A DNA stretch of 64,000 nucleotides from Hyphomicrobiales bacterium (GCA_900471485.1 UCEU01000016.1:186001-250000); one strand, 5' to 3'. Counted from the first letter of the stretch, positions 1-9,163 are shown. Notes: generated from the sequence alone by a model not told the origin. Numbers and translations: made by a program.

Positions 1-52
1 TAATGTGAATCACACCTGCGGCCGCCGAACTCGCCTGTACGCTAGCGCACCA

Positions 53-62
53 GACTTAAGTC
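53..62. promoter_or_regulatory. palindromic box upstream of the FecR gene
   Basis: A perfect 10-bp palindrome, GACTTAAGTC, ends 71 bp before the chosen FecR-protein start. Near-identical 10-mers lie at a similar distance before four other genes in the first 12.5 kb, so it is probably a regulator binding site. The regulator itself is inferred, not shown. Confidence 0.55.
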
Positions 63-132
63 CGGGGCTCACTTTACAATCATTCTTAACTGAAGCATGC
101 CTTTATACCCCTATCAATTTAGGGGACAGTGC

Positions 133-1137
133 ATGTCATTCATTTTTAGGCTTCTTTTCCTGGTGCTTGTGTTTGCTTCCGGTGGCGCGCAAGCTGCCGA
201 TGACGACTGGCATGTCGCGAAAACGACAAATCAGGTCAAGTTTACCCTCGATCGAGCGAATTGGTCAGATGTCCATGTGGGGGATGTGATTCCAAACAAG
301 GCATGGCTGTCGACCGGACCTCGAGGGCGGCTGCAGCTTACGCGAGGCGTCGAAACGATCTCGCTGCAACCCAGCACCCTTGCGTCCATTACAACGTCTG
401 GCTTTTTCTCACGCAAGACTGAGATCCTTCAGCAGGTCGGTTCCGTTGACCTCGAGATTGAAAAGAGAAGTCAGCCCCACACGACGGTTCAGACGCCGTT
501 TCTGGCTGCCGTAGTTAAGGGAACCATCTTTCACGTGACGGTTGGCAAGACCAAGGCATCCGTCTCAGTGGATCGGGGACTGGTTGAAGTTACCTCATTT
601 GCAAGCGGGCAGCGCTCTGACATTGGGCCTCGCCAAAGCGCGACTGTCGATCGCAAGAAAGGGATGTCGGTATCGGGGCAAGTCGAACCATCCATTGTCA
701 GCGTGCCACGCTCGGCTGCGCGCATACCTGCGATCGGGCAAGTGAAGCTCAGCGAAGCGCCGGCGACCGCTCCCCGCGTCTCTTCAGGTGAAGCCGCGTC
801 AGATAAGAAAAGCGACAATGCGGGTGGAAAAAGCAGCACTAATGGAAACGCTGGCAACGCCAGTGGAAGTGGCAACAGCGGCCACGATGGTGGTGGAAAC
901 AGCAAAGGAAATAACGGAAACGGAAACGGCAACGGTGGTGCAAGTGGGAACGGTAACAGCGGCGGCGGGAACGGTGGCAACGGAAACAGCGACGGCGGCA
1001 GTGGGAACGGTGGCGGCAACGGCAACAATGGCGGTGGAAATGGAAACGGCAATAACGGGAACGGAAATGGTAATGGGGGTGCAAGCGGAAACGGAAACAG
1101 TGGAAATGGTAACGGCGGCAGGGGCAACAACAAGTGA
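133..1137 (+). CDS. FecR-domain secreted protein with Gly/Asn-rich C-terminal tract
   Basis: This is a 334-residue exported protein. The start at 133 is chosen over an ATG at 97 because it follows AGGGGAC and gives a clean signal peptide (FIFRLLFLVLVFASGGAQA). Residues about 45-170 look like a FecR-type periplasmic domain (a GDVIPNKAWLSTGPRGRLQL stretch followed by VKGTIFHVTV). From about residue 225 to the end it is almost pure Gly/Asn/Ser (GNGNGNGG units), probably disordered. The stop overlaps the start of the CHASE2 protein as GTGA, so the two are translationally coupled. FecR-like proteins next to CHASE2 sensors recur in proteobacteria; a role as a ligand-presenting partner is inference. 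The box at 53 suggests regulated expression. Confidence 0.8.
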   Translation: MSFIFRLLFLVLVFASGGAQAADDDWHVAKTTNQVKFTLDRANWSDVHVGDVIPNKAWLSTGPRGRLQLTRGVETISLQPSTLASITTSGFFSRKTEILQQVGSVDLEIEKRSQPHTTVQTPFLAAVVKGTIFHVTVGKTKASVSVDRGLVEVTSFASGQRSDIGPRQSATVDRKKGMSVSGQVEPSIVSVPRSAARIPAIGQVKLSEAPATAPRVSSGEAASDKKSDNAGGKSSTNGNAGNASGSGNSGHDGGGNSKGNNGNGNGNGGASGNGNSGGGNGGNGNSDGGSGNGGGNGNNGGGNGNGNNGNGNGNGGASGNGNSGNGNGGRGNNK

Positions 1138-3902
1138 TTGCCAAGTCCAAGGCTCTCTGGAGGTCGCTAGCTAGTAGATCGGGATCTGTTGTTCTTCGAC
1201 TTGCTCTGATTGTGACGATGATAGCATCGCCGTTGGTCGCGACCGGCATGTTTATGGTGCAGAATTGGAACGACAACTTCGTCGCGAACCGATTTCAAAT
1301 GGCTCCCCGCAGTGCCTCCGGGACGATCGCGTTCATCGCCATCGATAAAAAGAGCTTGGACGCTATAGGTATCTGGCCTTGGCCACGTGGCGTATACGCC
1401 GAGCTGATCGACCGGATTTCCGCTGCTGGTGCTGGTGACATTTTCATCGACGTTGACTTCAGCACACCTTCCCAGATGTCGGAGGACAATAAGCTTGCTG
1501 CAGCTCTGGACCGAGCTGGGGGAAGTGTGCTCCTCCCTGTTTTCCGCCAGCAAGTCACGGCTAAGGGATCTGAAACTATGATCACCAAACCGATTGGCCT
1601 GATTGCCGAGAAGTCATGGCCAGTGTTTGCAAATGTTGAGTTGGATCCGGATGGCAATGTTCGTCGCTTCTCGCTTGGAGAGGAGTCTGCTGGTGTCCCT
1701 ACCCAATCCGCTGCGGCTACTTTGGCAAAAACAGACAGGCATACCGGGTCGTCTTTGATTGATTTTTCGATAGGTCCGGATACCGTACCGACATTCTCTT
1801 TGTCCGACGTGCTCAGCGGTCATGTGGGTGCCGATGCGCTGAGAGGGCGGTCGATTGTTGTTGGAGCTTCGGCCACTGAACTGAAGGACATCTTTCCCGT
1901 CCCGATTTATGGCGTATTGGCTGGTCCAATGATCCATATTCTTGCAGCCGAAACCTTGTTGCAGAACAGGGAGCTTCGCACCTTCAACCAAATGCCCTTT
2001 GAGTTGTTTTTTTCCGCGGTGCTGATCGTGGTCGCACTGACTTGGCGCTCGATCGGCATCGCAAGCTTGGCGATTCTTACGGGATCGTTGGGGTCGCTGA
2101 TCGAAATCGGCGCGTTTCTTCTTCAAAAAGAGTTCGGTTTCATCATCGGAACGGCCGTACCCTGGCTGATCTTGTTGCTTTCCTTTCTGATGTTCCTCAA
2201 TGAACGGGTCGATTTCGGACAAATGCTCATTGTCGTGGCAAACGTCGAGAGTCGAAATGCCCGCCGTTTGATGGAACGGATTATTCAAGACAGTTCCGAC
2301 GGTGTCATCGCGTTTGACAGTCGCCTAAAAATTATCGAAGCCAGCCAATCTGCCAGGCAGCTATTCAATACGAAGGTCGGTAACGATCTTTTCGACCATG
2401 CCGATCCTACCGTTGTCGAAGCAGTGCAGGTGCTCATCGCAAGACATTGTGCGGACCCTTCGGAAATTCATTCGACCACTATGGAGTTCTCGACGCAGGT
2501 CGGTGCGAAGACGGTTCATCTTGAGGCAGTCACAACGATCTCGCCAAACGAGCGAACTGACGCTACCCAGAGTGATGCCGGCTTTGCTGGCTGCCTCATT
2601 TTACGAGACGTGACAGCTCGTCGACTATATCACGAGCGGCTGCGATACCTGGCGGAGCACGATGATCTCACTGGCCTCCTCAATCGTCGCGAGTTCGCAG
2701 CACGCCTTGATGTGTCCGAGGAGACCTACCAAATCGCGGTGCTTGACGTCGAGCGATTTTCTGGCGTTTGCGCGACCCTCGGTCGGGACATCGGTGACGA
2801 CGTTTTAAGGGCTATAGCCACCCGCCTGCGTTCAGAGTTCGGCGAGGGCCTCATCGCCCGATTGGCGGGCGACGTTTTTGCAGTCGCTTTGAGTTCCCTG
2901 GACCTTCAGGAGGCGGAAGGTGTCGCTTTGAGGCTTCTTGATCTGTTTAAGGATCCAATTGCCGTCGGGTTCACCTCAGTCCCGGTCGGTGTTCGGGTTG
3001 GTGTTGCGCAGGCGGCTGATGACAGTGCTGAGAACCGCGTTAGGTACGCCGAGTCCGCGCTGGATTTGGTACGCTCTGCGCCGGGTCGGCAATGGGCGCA
3101 ATATGATCCCGCTTCGGCCGTACGCCAAGCGCGAGCGCGGCGTCTGGAAGCTGACATGCGAGAGGCACTCGTACAAAACCAATTCTTCTTGCTGTACCAG
3201 CCACAAATCGAACTCGCAAGCGGTCGGCTGATCGGCGCTGAGGCTCTTATCAGGTGGCAGCATCCGGAGTTTGGTTTGATTTCGCCTGTCGAATTCATCC
3301 CGATTGCAGAGTCGACAGGCCTTATATGCGAAATGGGGCGCTGGGCGCTGATAGAAGCATGCACAACGGCAGCCGATTGGCCAGAGCACACCACAGTGGC
3401 CGTCAACGTATCCCCTGTTCAGTTCGCACAGTCCGACGTTGAGGAGATTGTTCAGGAGGCTATAGCCGCTTCCGGTTTGGCTGCGTCGCGTCTCTGCCTC
3501 GAGTTGACCGAGTCCACGTTTTTGGAGCAAGGCGGACCAACTATCGAGAAAATGCGTAGGTTGAGAGGCGCAGGAATTTCCATAGCACTTGACGATTTCG
3601 GCACGGGCTACTCGTCAATGAGCTACCTGGCCTCCCTTCCTTTGGATAAGTTGAAAATCGACCAGTCTTTCGTGCGGGTCATGAACGCCGATGGGGGAGT
3701 TCTGGAAATCGTCAAAGCTGTTGTTTCGCTGGCGCATGGTCTGAAGCTCGCCGTCGTCGCGGAGGGGATCGAAGGCAAGGCTGAGGTCGAAACCTTGCAA
3801 CGGCTCGGATGCGAAACGGGGCAAGGCTATCTCTTTGGGAAGCCACAGCCGGCACGGGAGTTGTTTAAGCCTAAAGTTATGCATCTGGCTTTTGGGACGT
3901 AA
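1134..3902 (+). CDS. CHASE2-PAS-GGDEF-EAL cyclic-di-GMP signalling protein
   Basis: A 922-residue inner-membrane sensor. An N-terminal membrane segment (about 13-35) is followed by a periplasmic CHASE2 domain to about 280, then a cluster of membrane segments (about 285-350), a PAS-like domain (about 375-490), GGDEF (about 500-645) and EAL (about 670-915). The GGDEF signature is degenerate: RLAGDVF near residue 575 replaces GGDEF, so cyclase activity is unlikely. The EAL domain keeps AEALIRW, the NVSPVQF Asn, ELTES, DDFGTGYSS, LKIDQSF and AEGIE, so it is expected to be an active c-di-GMP phosphodiesterase with the GGDEF part as a regulatory domain. It starts with GTG, overlapping the stop of the FecR gene by GTGA, which supports joint function. 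Confidence 0.9.
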   Translation: MIAKSKALWRSLASRSGSVVLRLALIVTMIASPLVATGMFMVQNWNDNFVANRFQMAPRSASGTIAFIAIDKKSLDAIGIWPWPRGVYAELIDRISAAGAGDIFIDVDFSTPSQMSEDNKLAAALDRAGGSVLLPVFRQQVTAKGSETMITKPIGLIAEKSWPVFANVELDPDGNVRRFSLGEESAGVPTQSAAATLAKTDRHTGSSLIDFSIGPDTVPTFSLSDVLSGHVGADALRGRSIVVGASATELKDIFPVPIYGVLAGPMIHILAAETLLQNRELRTFNQMPFELFFSAVLIVVALTWRSIGIASLAILTGSLGSLIEIGAFLLQKEFGFIIGTAVPWLILLLSFLMFLNERVDFGQMLIVVANVESRNARRLMERIIQDSSDGVIAFDSRLKIIEASQSARQLFNTKVGNDLFDHADPTVVEAVQVLIARHCADPSEIHSTTMEFSTQVGAKTVHLEAVTTISPNERTDATQSDAGFAGCLILRDVTARRLYHERLRYLAEHDDLTGLLNRREFAARLDVSEETYQIAVLDVERFSGVCATLGRDIGDDVLRAIATRLRSEFGEGLIARLAGDVFAVALSSLDLQEAEGVALRLLDLFKDPIAVGFTSVPVGVRVGVAQAADDSAENRVRYAESALDLVRSAPGRQWAQYDPASAVRQARARRLEADMREALVQNQFFLLYQPQIELASGRLIGAEALIRWQHPEFGLISPVEFIPIAESTGLICEMGRWALIEACTTAADWPEHTTVAVNVSPVQFAQSDVEEIVQEAIAASGLAASRLCLELTESTFLEQGGPTIEKMRRLRGAGISIALDDFGTGYSSMSYLASLPLDKLKIDQSFVRVMNADGGVLEIVKAVVSLAHGLKLAVVAEGIEGKAEVETLQRLGCETGQGYLFGKPQPARELFKPKVMHLAFGT

Positions 3903-4051
3903 TCAATCAGGGCGCCTTGCGCCATATTTCAGCAATCTTCGATCGCGATCCAAGGACCGAATTTCGAGGTGCGCCAGGAGTTTATTTCCCTAGTCACCCT
4001 CATATTTCGTGAATGGGCTATAAACTCGGTCAAGCACGGCGTGTTTGGTGC

Positions 4052-4084
4052 GCCAAAGGTCCGACGTCCCCTCAGACTGAAGTC
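4052..4084. promoter_or_regulatory. tandem box upstream of the 4161 gene
   Basis: GACTGAAGTC at 4075-4084 is a one-mismatch version of the palindrome at 53. A weaker half-site copy ending AGGTC lies 23 bp upstream at 4052-4061. The stretch between them (GTCCCCTC) is shared with the tandem box before the gene at 12491. The proximal box ends 77 bp before the ATG at 4161. Confidence 0.5.
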
Positions 4085-4160
4085 GGAGGTGAGATTCTCA
4101 GTGGAACGGATACACCAAGCAAGCATTTACCTGCGGTCTAATAACCCGAGGTAAAGCCCA

Positions 4161-4433
4161 ATGAACAAAACCATTCTTGTTATCGCACTAGCTTTCACGT
4201 CCATTATTGCCGTCCCCGCGGCGTCCTACGCAGATACCGTCGTCATTCGTACTGATGATGGTCCTCGCCCGCATCGTGGTTGGGAACGAGGCGAGCACCG
4301 TGGCTGGGATAATGATCGGAGAGCACGAGTCGTGCGTGAAGATTATGGCCGCCACCCGTCTTGCTTCACGAAACGAGTTGTAACCTATCGGGATGGTGAG
4401 CGAGTTTCGCGGACAACCAAGGTTTGCCGCTAA
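4161..4433 (+). CDS. small secreted basic protein, unknown function
   Basis: A 90-residue protein with a clear signal peptide (MNKTILVIALAFTSIIAVPA, cleavage likely after ASYA). The mature part is rich in Arg, His and Asp and contains two Cys residues (HPSCFTKR and the C-terminal KVCR) that could form a periplasmic disulfide. I do not recognise a named family, although short exported proteins like this are common in rhizobia. An AAGCCCA stretch precedes the ATG as a weak ribosome binding site. It is monocistronic and preceded by the tandem regulatory box. Confidence 0.75.
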   Translation: MNKTILVIALAFTSIIAVPAASYADTVVIRTDDGPRPHRGWERGEHRGWDNDRRARVVREDYGRHPSCFTKRVVTYRDGERVSRTTKVCR

Positions 4434-5003
4434 CTGAAGCCAAGTTCGCTCCACGGAGCCGGATCGTAATCCACCTTCCGGCTCCTGTAGTTTGTGCTTC
4501 TCGGCGCGATCACCGACAGGCGGCAGTGATTTCCTATGTTACATGTCGTTCGAATAAATTGGAGATATCCTCAGGCCGATAGCAATTTGTTTACCATGCA
4601 GCGGTAGCTTGGCCATGTCACGGGAAACACCCGGACAGGACAAGTGCGAGGGTTGCATTTGTATTGAGTAGCGGCACCTCGCCTCGTCTTTGTCGGGGAT
4701 TGATGCGCAACCGCCATTTACAGAGGCTTTTCAGGAAGCATTATCGCTTTCGCGATGCTAATCGCTAAACCTGCATGCGATCCGAACAGAATTTTTGTCC
4801 CAAGGATGCGGCGGTCTACATCCGCCCACGCCACTGCTCCACCTGGGCGCCTCAGCAGGCTTATCGGCAGCCGGAGCCGCTAGTGCTATCGTGTAAAAAC
4901 AATCCCTGGGCTCCACGTGCTAAGTTGGCGGCAGTTGAGCGGCTCTTTCGGTGTCTTGCCACCAATAGGTCTGTCACGAGGGACAGTGACCGCTAGTCAA
5001 GGC
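4434..5003. other. intergenic region with a weak hairpin, no gene seen
   Basis: No convincing coding sequence is visible. A hairpin with arms GGAGCCGG (4455-4462) and CCGGCTCC (4478-4485) just after the 4161 gene may be a terminator, but no clear T-run follows it. Confidence 0.45.
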
Positions 5004-5342
5004 TCACAGGCTGTCCATGGGGGTCCGCAAGTAGGCCCGCTCCCATGCATGCTTGCGCTCGTGGAGTTCGGGCCGTGACACCTTCCCGCTGTCTGCGAGC
5101 AGCCGTTCAATAGCGGATAGGACAGCGCGAAAGTAAGTTTCCGACACATCGGCCGCCCCATTCTTGGCCGATGCTCTGATCTCCGCGCCCAGTGCATTAG
5201 TCCAAGATGCTGAGGAAATATGGCCAGACTGGACAAGAAGGTCCGCCATGGCGAGCGCCTGAGCGTGCCAAGGCTCCAGAAACGGCGGCTCTCCATCCCT
5301 CGTGACCAGTATTTTCGAAATAAAATTGTCATGCGGGTTCAA
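5004..5342 (-). CDS. nitrile hydratase accessory (activator-like) protein
   Basis: A 112-residue protein resembling nitrile hydratase accessory proteins: PPFLEPWHAQALAMADLL, then WTNALGAEIRASA and SETYFRAVLSAIERLLAD. These proteins help assemble the metal centre of the enzyme. The start is unclear. A TTG at 5342 has GGGAG seven bases upstream and keeps the family frame. The ATG that overlaps the beta-subunit stop (ATGA at 5332) reads a different frame, so the gene either uses TTG or has lost one base near its start. It is the last gene of a decayed nitrile hydratase operon and has no visible P47K-type metallochaperone beside it. Confidence 0.6.
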   Translation of the reverse strand: MNPHDNFISKILVTRDGEPPFLEPWHAQALAMADLLVQSGHISSASWTNALGAEIRASAKNGAADVSETYFRAVLSAIERLLADSGKVSRPELHERKHAWERAYLRTPMDSL

Positions 5343-5984
5343 GATAGTTCTCCCACAAGTCGACGAACACTTGGTCGACGGCATCCGTCGCCTCCGGCCA
5401 GAGTTCGCTCGCATCGAACTTCACTGTGCAAAGATGTTCAGCTCTTCCACTACCTTGCGCTGATGCGTCAGGAAGCCGGTTGGCTCCGTGATGTGCATCG
5501 ACGACACCACAGCGTCCTCGAACATATCCAGGCAATCTTGAATGTCCGGGCGATCCCAATGCCGAACATCGAACAAAATCGCCACGTGAGAACAACGCAA
5601 CCGTGCCAACTTCGCAGGAATAGCGCTTAGGGTTCATGACATAGTTGCACGCACCCTCGGCCGGATCGGCTGCATACACGGGTTCAGGAAGAAAGGAGGA
5701 CTTGCCGGACCTGATTTCAGCCAGCGTAATATAGCCCTCATCGACGAACTGTGCCGCGAGGGTTGTGATCCACTGATCGAAATACGGTCGCGTCAGGTAG
5801 TCCGTGGGTACGATCGTTTCGCGGCGGTGCCGGAACCAGTCTATCGACCATCCCGAGCCAAGTGCTGAGGACTGAACGATGCCAAATGCCCGGGCCTCCC
5901 AGTCGGCGTGAAAGGCACGTCGTCTTGTTTGTTTGGAACTGGACCAAAGCCCTCCCGGCCACCGAGATCATGGACCCCATCCAT
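5329..5984 (-). pseudogene. nthB: nitrile hydratase beta subunit, frameshifted
   Basis: The start at 5984 overlaps the alpha stop as TGATG. The first 25 codons read MDGVHDLGGREGFGP..., the usual beta N-terminus. A single base is then missing around 5909-5912, after DVPF and before HADWEARAFG. From there one open frame runs to the stop at 5329, passing ETIVPTDYLTRPYFDQW, FSRGDFVRC and VFVDLWENYLEPA, all normal beta landmarks. The rest is intact, so the lesion is either recent or a sequencing error. The beta subunit pairs with alpha to hydrate nitriles to amides in the cytoplasm. Confidence 0.85.
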
Positions 5985-6627
5985 CAGCTCACCTCGCTTG
6001 ACGGATGAAGGTCCCGCTGAGTGCCGATCATGGAATTGCTCGTCACTAATAGTGCAAGCGCGTCCTCGCTCAAAGCGTCGAGCCCAGTGGGCCTCTGCGG
6101 CACGATGAGGTAACGTCGTTCCGACGTTGAGTCCCAGACGCGCACCTGTGTCTCCGCGTCAAGTTCGACTCCGAACTCCTTGAGCTCGCCTCTAGGGTCT
6201 CGAACAGCCCGCGCACGGTATTCGTTGGATTTGTACCAGGCCGGCGGCAGGCCGAGCAGCGGGAAGGGATAACAAGAGCACAATGTGCATACGATGAGAT
6301 TGTGAACCTGTGCTGTGTTTTCGACCGCCTGGAGATGGCCCGTGGCATGCCCAGCGAAGCCCAGTTCAGCTATGGCCGAGGTCCCGTTCGCGAGAAGCCT
6401 TTTCTTGAAACCGGGATCGGTCCAGGCTCGCGCGATAACGGCTGCTCCGCGCTTGGGTCCAATTTCATTTACATCTCGATCCAGGCGTCTATTGCCGCCG
6501 CGTCGAGCAACTTCTTCTCCGTCAGCAGGCTTTCTAGGGCTTTGGTTCGAAGAGCAGGCTCGGATGGGAGATTGCTGTGGAGCTCGTGGTGAATGTGAGA
6601 CAGCTTTTTGGAGTCGAATAATGTCAT
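5984..6627 (-). pseudogene. nthA: nitrile hydratase alpha subunit, frameshifted
   Basis: The N-terminal part from the ATG at 6627 (MTLFDSKKLSHIHHELHSNL through DAWIEM) runs into TAA near 6469. The next frame continues with NEIGPKRGAAVIARAW, FKKRLLANGTSAIAELG and the metal-binding VCTLCSCYPFPLLGLPP, followed by WYKSNEYRARAVRDP. The claw motif CTLCSC has Thr at position 2, which is typical of cobalt-type enzymes. One frameshift near 6468 separates the halves. It was the first gene of an alpha-beta-accessory operon on the minus strand. Confidence 0.85.
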
Positions 6628-6738
6628 GGCAACGTCCCGTCTCGGTGGTGCGGTCACTCCGCTATGCGAGCGCCGCGATTGCTGTTTTCAATCCTACAGC
6701 AGAACGCCCTGCGGACTAAGAAAAAACACTCCACCTCA

Positions 6739-6770
6739 GACCTAGGTCTGACCTGCCTCAGACTGAGGTC
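6739..6770. promoter_or_regulatory. tandem palindromic box upstream of the 6845 gene
   Basis: GACCTAGGTC (6739-6748, perfect palindrome) and GACTGAGGTC (6761-6770) are two copies of the same 10-bp box, 22 bp centre to centre. The proximal copy ends 74 bp before the ATG at 6845. This is the clearest tandem example in the window. Confidence 0.6.
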
Positions 6771-6844
6771 TGACGCCGGAACCTGCAGCAATTACAGCCG
6801 TTTGTCTCCCAGCGACAGAGCGTCGCAAAGAAGAGGAGATGAAA

Positions 6845-7243
6845 ATGTCTTTCAAACTTACAGCGACTGCGATCGCAGCAATCACCCTCATGTCCGGCGT
6901 TGCCATGGCGCAGTCGGGCACCGTTAACGGCGCGGCCGGCGGAGCGGTCACCGGCGCCATCGTCGGTGGTCCCGTCGGTGCAGCCGTGGGCGGCGTCACG
7001 GGCGCCGTGGTCGGTACAATCATCGATCCGCCGCCGGCAAAGGTCGTCACCTATGTTCGCGAAGCACCGGCTCCGGCGGCCCCTGTCGTGGTGCAGGAAA
7101 AGGTCGTCGTCGGTCATGCCTTGCCAGAGACCGTCGTGGTCACGCCGGTTCCCGAGAACCCGAAATACGGCTACGCGATCGTCAACAACGAGCGGGTCAT
7201 CATCGAACCTTCGTCCCGCAAGGTTATCCAGGTCATCAATTGA
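6845..7243 (+). CDS. glycine-zipper, DUF1236-type secreted protein
   Basis: A 132-residue exported protein. The ATG at 6845 is preferred over the one at 6839 because AGAGGAG then sits 7 bases upstream. A signal peptide (MSFKLTATAIAAITLMSGVA) is followed by a glycine-zipper stretch (GGAVTGAIVGGPVGAAVGG, about residues 32-60) that could insert into or associate with membrane. The C-terminal half, ALPETVVVTPVP... to ERVIIEPSSRKVIQVI, matches DUF1236. The protein encoded at 12491 is nearly identical over this C-terminal half, so the two are paralogues. Function unknown; an outer-envelope or stress role is inferred from the family and setting. Confidence 0.8.
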   Translation: MSFKLTATAIAAITLMSGVAMAQSGTVNGAAGGAVTGAIVGGPVGAAVGGVTGAVVGTIIDPPPAKVVTYVREAPAPAAPVVVQEKVVVGHALPETVVVTPVPENPKYGYAIVNNERVIIEPSSRKVIQVIN

Positions 7244-7342
7244 TCGAGCTCGGTTGGGCGGCGCTGCGCATGCCGTGCCGCCCAACCCGATTGATCTGGT
7301 GCCGCCGATGGGCGGTGGGCAAACATCCTCACACAACAACGG

Positions 7343-7948
7343 ATGACGACAATGAACGGGCTCGCAAGCGTTGCGTTTGGAATAGCCACGGTTGTGGGCA
7401 CGGTTACGGTCGCAGCCGCCGTGGCATCGATCGGCATGGCGGAGAACACGGAGCAAGGCTTGCGCGGTCTGAGGGATACCGATTTCTGGACGACAGAGCC
7501 CACGCGTGTCGATCCCGCGCTTCAAACCTATGAGAGGTTGCCTCCCGCACTTTCGACATATGCGATGGCTGACAGCCGGAGGGTCGCCGCGAAGCGACCG
7601 GCCGCGGCCGCGCCTGTGGTCGCCGATATCCCGCCGCCATCGATCGAAATGTCGACCGAACATCTGAATTGGTGCGCGTCGCACTACCGGTCGTTCGATC
7701 CAGCGACTAACACTTATCGCTCATTCCAAGGCCAAGTTCGCGTATGCCAGCCTCTATCAGAGAAGAATGGTGACGCTCTGGCGTCCGCGTCATCAAGTGC
7801 CGCCGACCCATTGGCCAATGCGGTAATCTGGTGCGCCAATCGCTACAAATCCTATCGCGCGGAAGACAACACCTATCAGCCCTACGATGGCCCCCGCATG
7901 AAGTGCACGCCGCCGGCTGAAGCCCAGACGGTCGCAGCAAACGAATAG
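7343..7948 (+). CDS. BA14K-like envelope protein with two repeats
   Basis: A 201-residue protein with an N-terminal hydrophobic anchor (about 5-30, rich in Val, Ala and Gly). It carries two copies of the BA14K-type motif: [19 protein letters not shown] with a following VCQP (about 111-137), and [19 protein letters not shown] with MKCTPP (about 163-190). BA14K proteins are rhizobial/Brucella surface proteins with lectin-like or immunoreactive properties. The ribosome binding site is weak. It lies 99 bp after the DUF1236 gene in the same direction. Confidence 0.75.
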   Translation: MTTMNGLASVAFGIATVVGTVTVAAAVASIGMAENTEQGLRGLRDTDFWTTEPTRVDPALQTYERLPPALSTYAMADSRRVAAKRPAAAAPVVADIPPPSIEMSTEHLNWCASHYRSFDPATNTYRSFQGQVRVCQPLSEKNGDALASASSSAADPLANAVIWCANRYKSYRAEDNTYQPYDGPRMKCTPPAEAQTVAANE

Positions 7949-8028
7949 TCGAGCCATCTCGGACCAAAGCCCGTGTTACCGACGGGGTCATCGTGGTTAG
8001 CTTTATGCACACGACAGGAGGGCGGGTA

Positions 8029-8346
8029 GTGCCGTCAAAGATGACAGCTGAGATCCGGCAAGCCCGCAACGGCTTGCAGTGGATGGATTACGATGAGCGC
8101 ATCGAACTGGTGTCGCGCATATTGTCCGAACTGCGGGCGATCCGCAGGGACGTGCTGGACCGTATCCGAGCGGGCAAATGCATCTGGCTCGACACGCTGA
8201 TCGCACGAGCGTCTTCGGAGCTTATCCAGATCGGCGCCGTGGATGATGTGGAGTTTCAGCTGGTGCTGATCGAGTTCGAGAAGCTGCTCGGAATTTTTGA
8301 CGCGCCGGACCCCGACCTTCGCCATTTGTTACCGACGATACATTAG
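8029..8346 (+). CDS. conserved hypothetical protein
   Basis: A soluble, helical protein of about 105 residues that I do not recognise (GLQWMDYDERIELVSRILSE, then a C-terminal FQLVLIEFEKLLGIF). The GTG at 8029 is chosen because GGAGG lies six bases upstream; an ATG at 8041 and a GTG at 7993 are alternatives. It ends 8 bp before the receiver protein and is probably cotranscribed with it, which suggests a regulatory accessory role. Confidence 0.55.
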   Translation: MPSKMTAEIRQARNGLQWMDYDERIELVSRILSELRAIRRDVLDRIRAGKCIWLDTLIARASSELIQIGAVDDVEFQLVLIEFEKLLGIFDAPDPDLRHLLPTIH

Positions 8347-8354
8347 GAGCGGTC

Positions 8355-8711
8355 ATGCGTGTTTTGATTGTCGAGGATGAGCCGGCTGTTGCGCTAATGG
8401 TGGAAGACATCGCAATGGCCGAAGGCTTCGCGATCGCGGGTATCGCGAGAAACACAGCCGAAGCAATGGAGCTCGCGCCCGAGGCCGATATCGCAATCCT
8501 GGATGTGCGACTGGCAGATGGACTAACAGGGCCAGAGATTGCCATGCAACTGGTCGAACGCTTCGAGATCGGCATCGTCTATCTGACGGGAAATCCTGAT
8601 CTTGTCGCGGACCAGGGCGGCGTACACGTCGTCGTCAAACCACCGGACACCCCACGCGTCATAGATGGCCTGCGTCAGGCGGCGGCATGGCGTAGTCGGC
8701 ATCGAAAATAG
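8355..8711 (+). CDS. stand-alone response-regulator receiver protein
   Basis: A 118-residue single receiver domain with no output domain. The acidic pocket is in VEDEPAV (residues 6-9), the phospho-acceptor Asp in AILDVRLADG (about 50) and the conserved Lys in VVVKPPDTPR (about 95). Single-domain receivers of this sort usually act in phosphorelays or as phosphate sinks, often with HWE/HisKA2 kinases in Rhizobiales. No adjacent intact kinase is seen. AGGAGC precedes the ATG. Confidence 0.85.
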   Translation: MRVLIVEDEPAVALMVEDIAMAEGFAIAGIARNTAEAMELAPEADIAILDVRLADGLTGPEIAMQLVERFEIGIVYLTGNPDLVADQGGVHVVVKPPDTPRVIDGLRQAAAWRSRHRK

Positions 8712-8772
8712 TATCGAACGCGGCCTATCACCAAGGAATACGTTGAGCCCACAACACGAACAGGAGCATACG

Positions 8773-9078
8773 TTGACGGAGATTCAAGCCAAGCACGCCG
8801 GTAGCGAGGTGGATAGACAACTTACCGCTGCAGAGATTGTGTCGTCCGACCCTGCGTCATCGCGAGAATGCTCGCCTAATGGCAAAGACATGGCCACTCA
8901 ATTGGAGCGCGGCTTCGATCTGTTAATCTTCCTGCAGGAAATGGACATTCTGGCCGATGAACTTGCAAAGCTTCCCCCATCGATGGATAGAACTGCACTT
9001 GAGCTCCGGCTGGCGCAGATGCGGCAGGTGGTTGAATTTCGCCACAAGCAGCGCACGGATCGCCAAGAGGTCGAATGA
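8773..9078 (+). CDS. hypothetical helical protein
   Basis: About 101 residues. A TTG start at 8773 is chosen because AGGAG precedes it by seven bases and no better codon fits; the frame is open from 8665. The C-terminal half (LERGFDLLIFLQEMDILADE then LELRLAQMRQVVEFRHKQR) is amphipathic helix. Family not recognised. It follows the receiver gene by about 60 bp and may share its transcript. Confidence 0.5.
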   Translation: MTEIQAKHAGSEVDRQLTAAEIVSSDPASSRECSPNGKDMATQLERGFDLLIFLQEMDILADELAKLPPSMDRTALELRLAQMRQVVEFRHKQRTDRQEVE

Positions 9079-9163
9079 CCGACACGAAAGATCCGTGCAG
9101 CGTAGATCCACGTGCGGCCGTCTGCGTAGACAATGGGCATAAGGCTGGAAAGGGCGGATTATC

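Noticed and set aside
840..1130. Short-period repeats resembling a CRISPR or tandem array
   Set aside because: Units vary in length and fit GN codon repeats in a reading frame; there are no spacers of constant size.
531..1133. 200-residue Leu/Pro-rich open frame on minus
   Set aside because: It is the complement of the GN-rich tract of the FecR gene; repetitive composition and no ribosome binding site.
6758..7684. 308-residue Arg/Asp/His-rich open frame on minus
   Set aside because: It is a shadow of the DUF1236 and BA14K genes, which have signal peptides and family matches.
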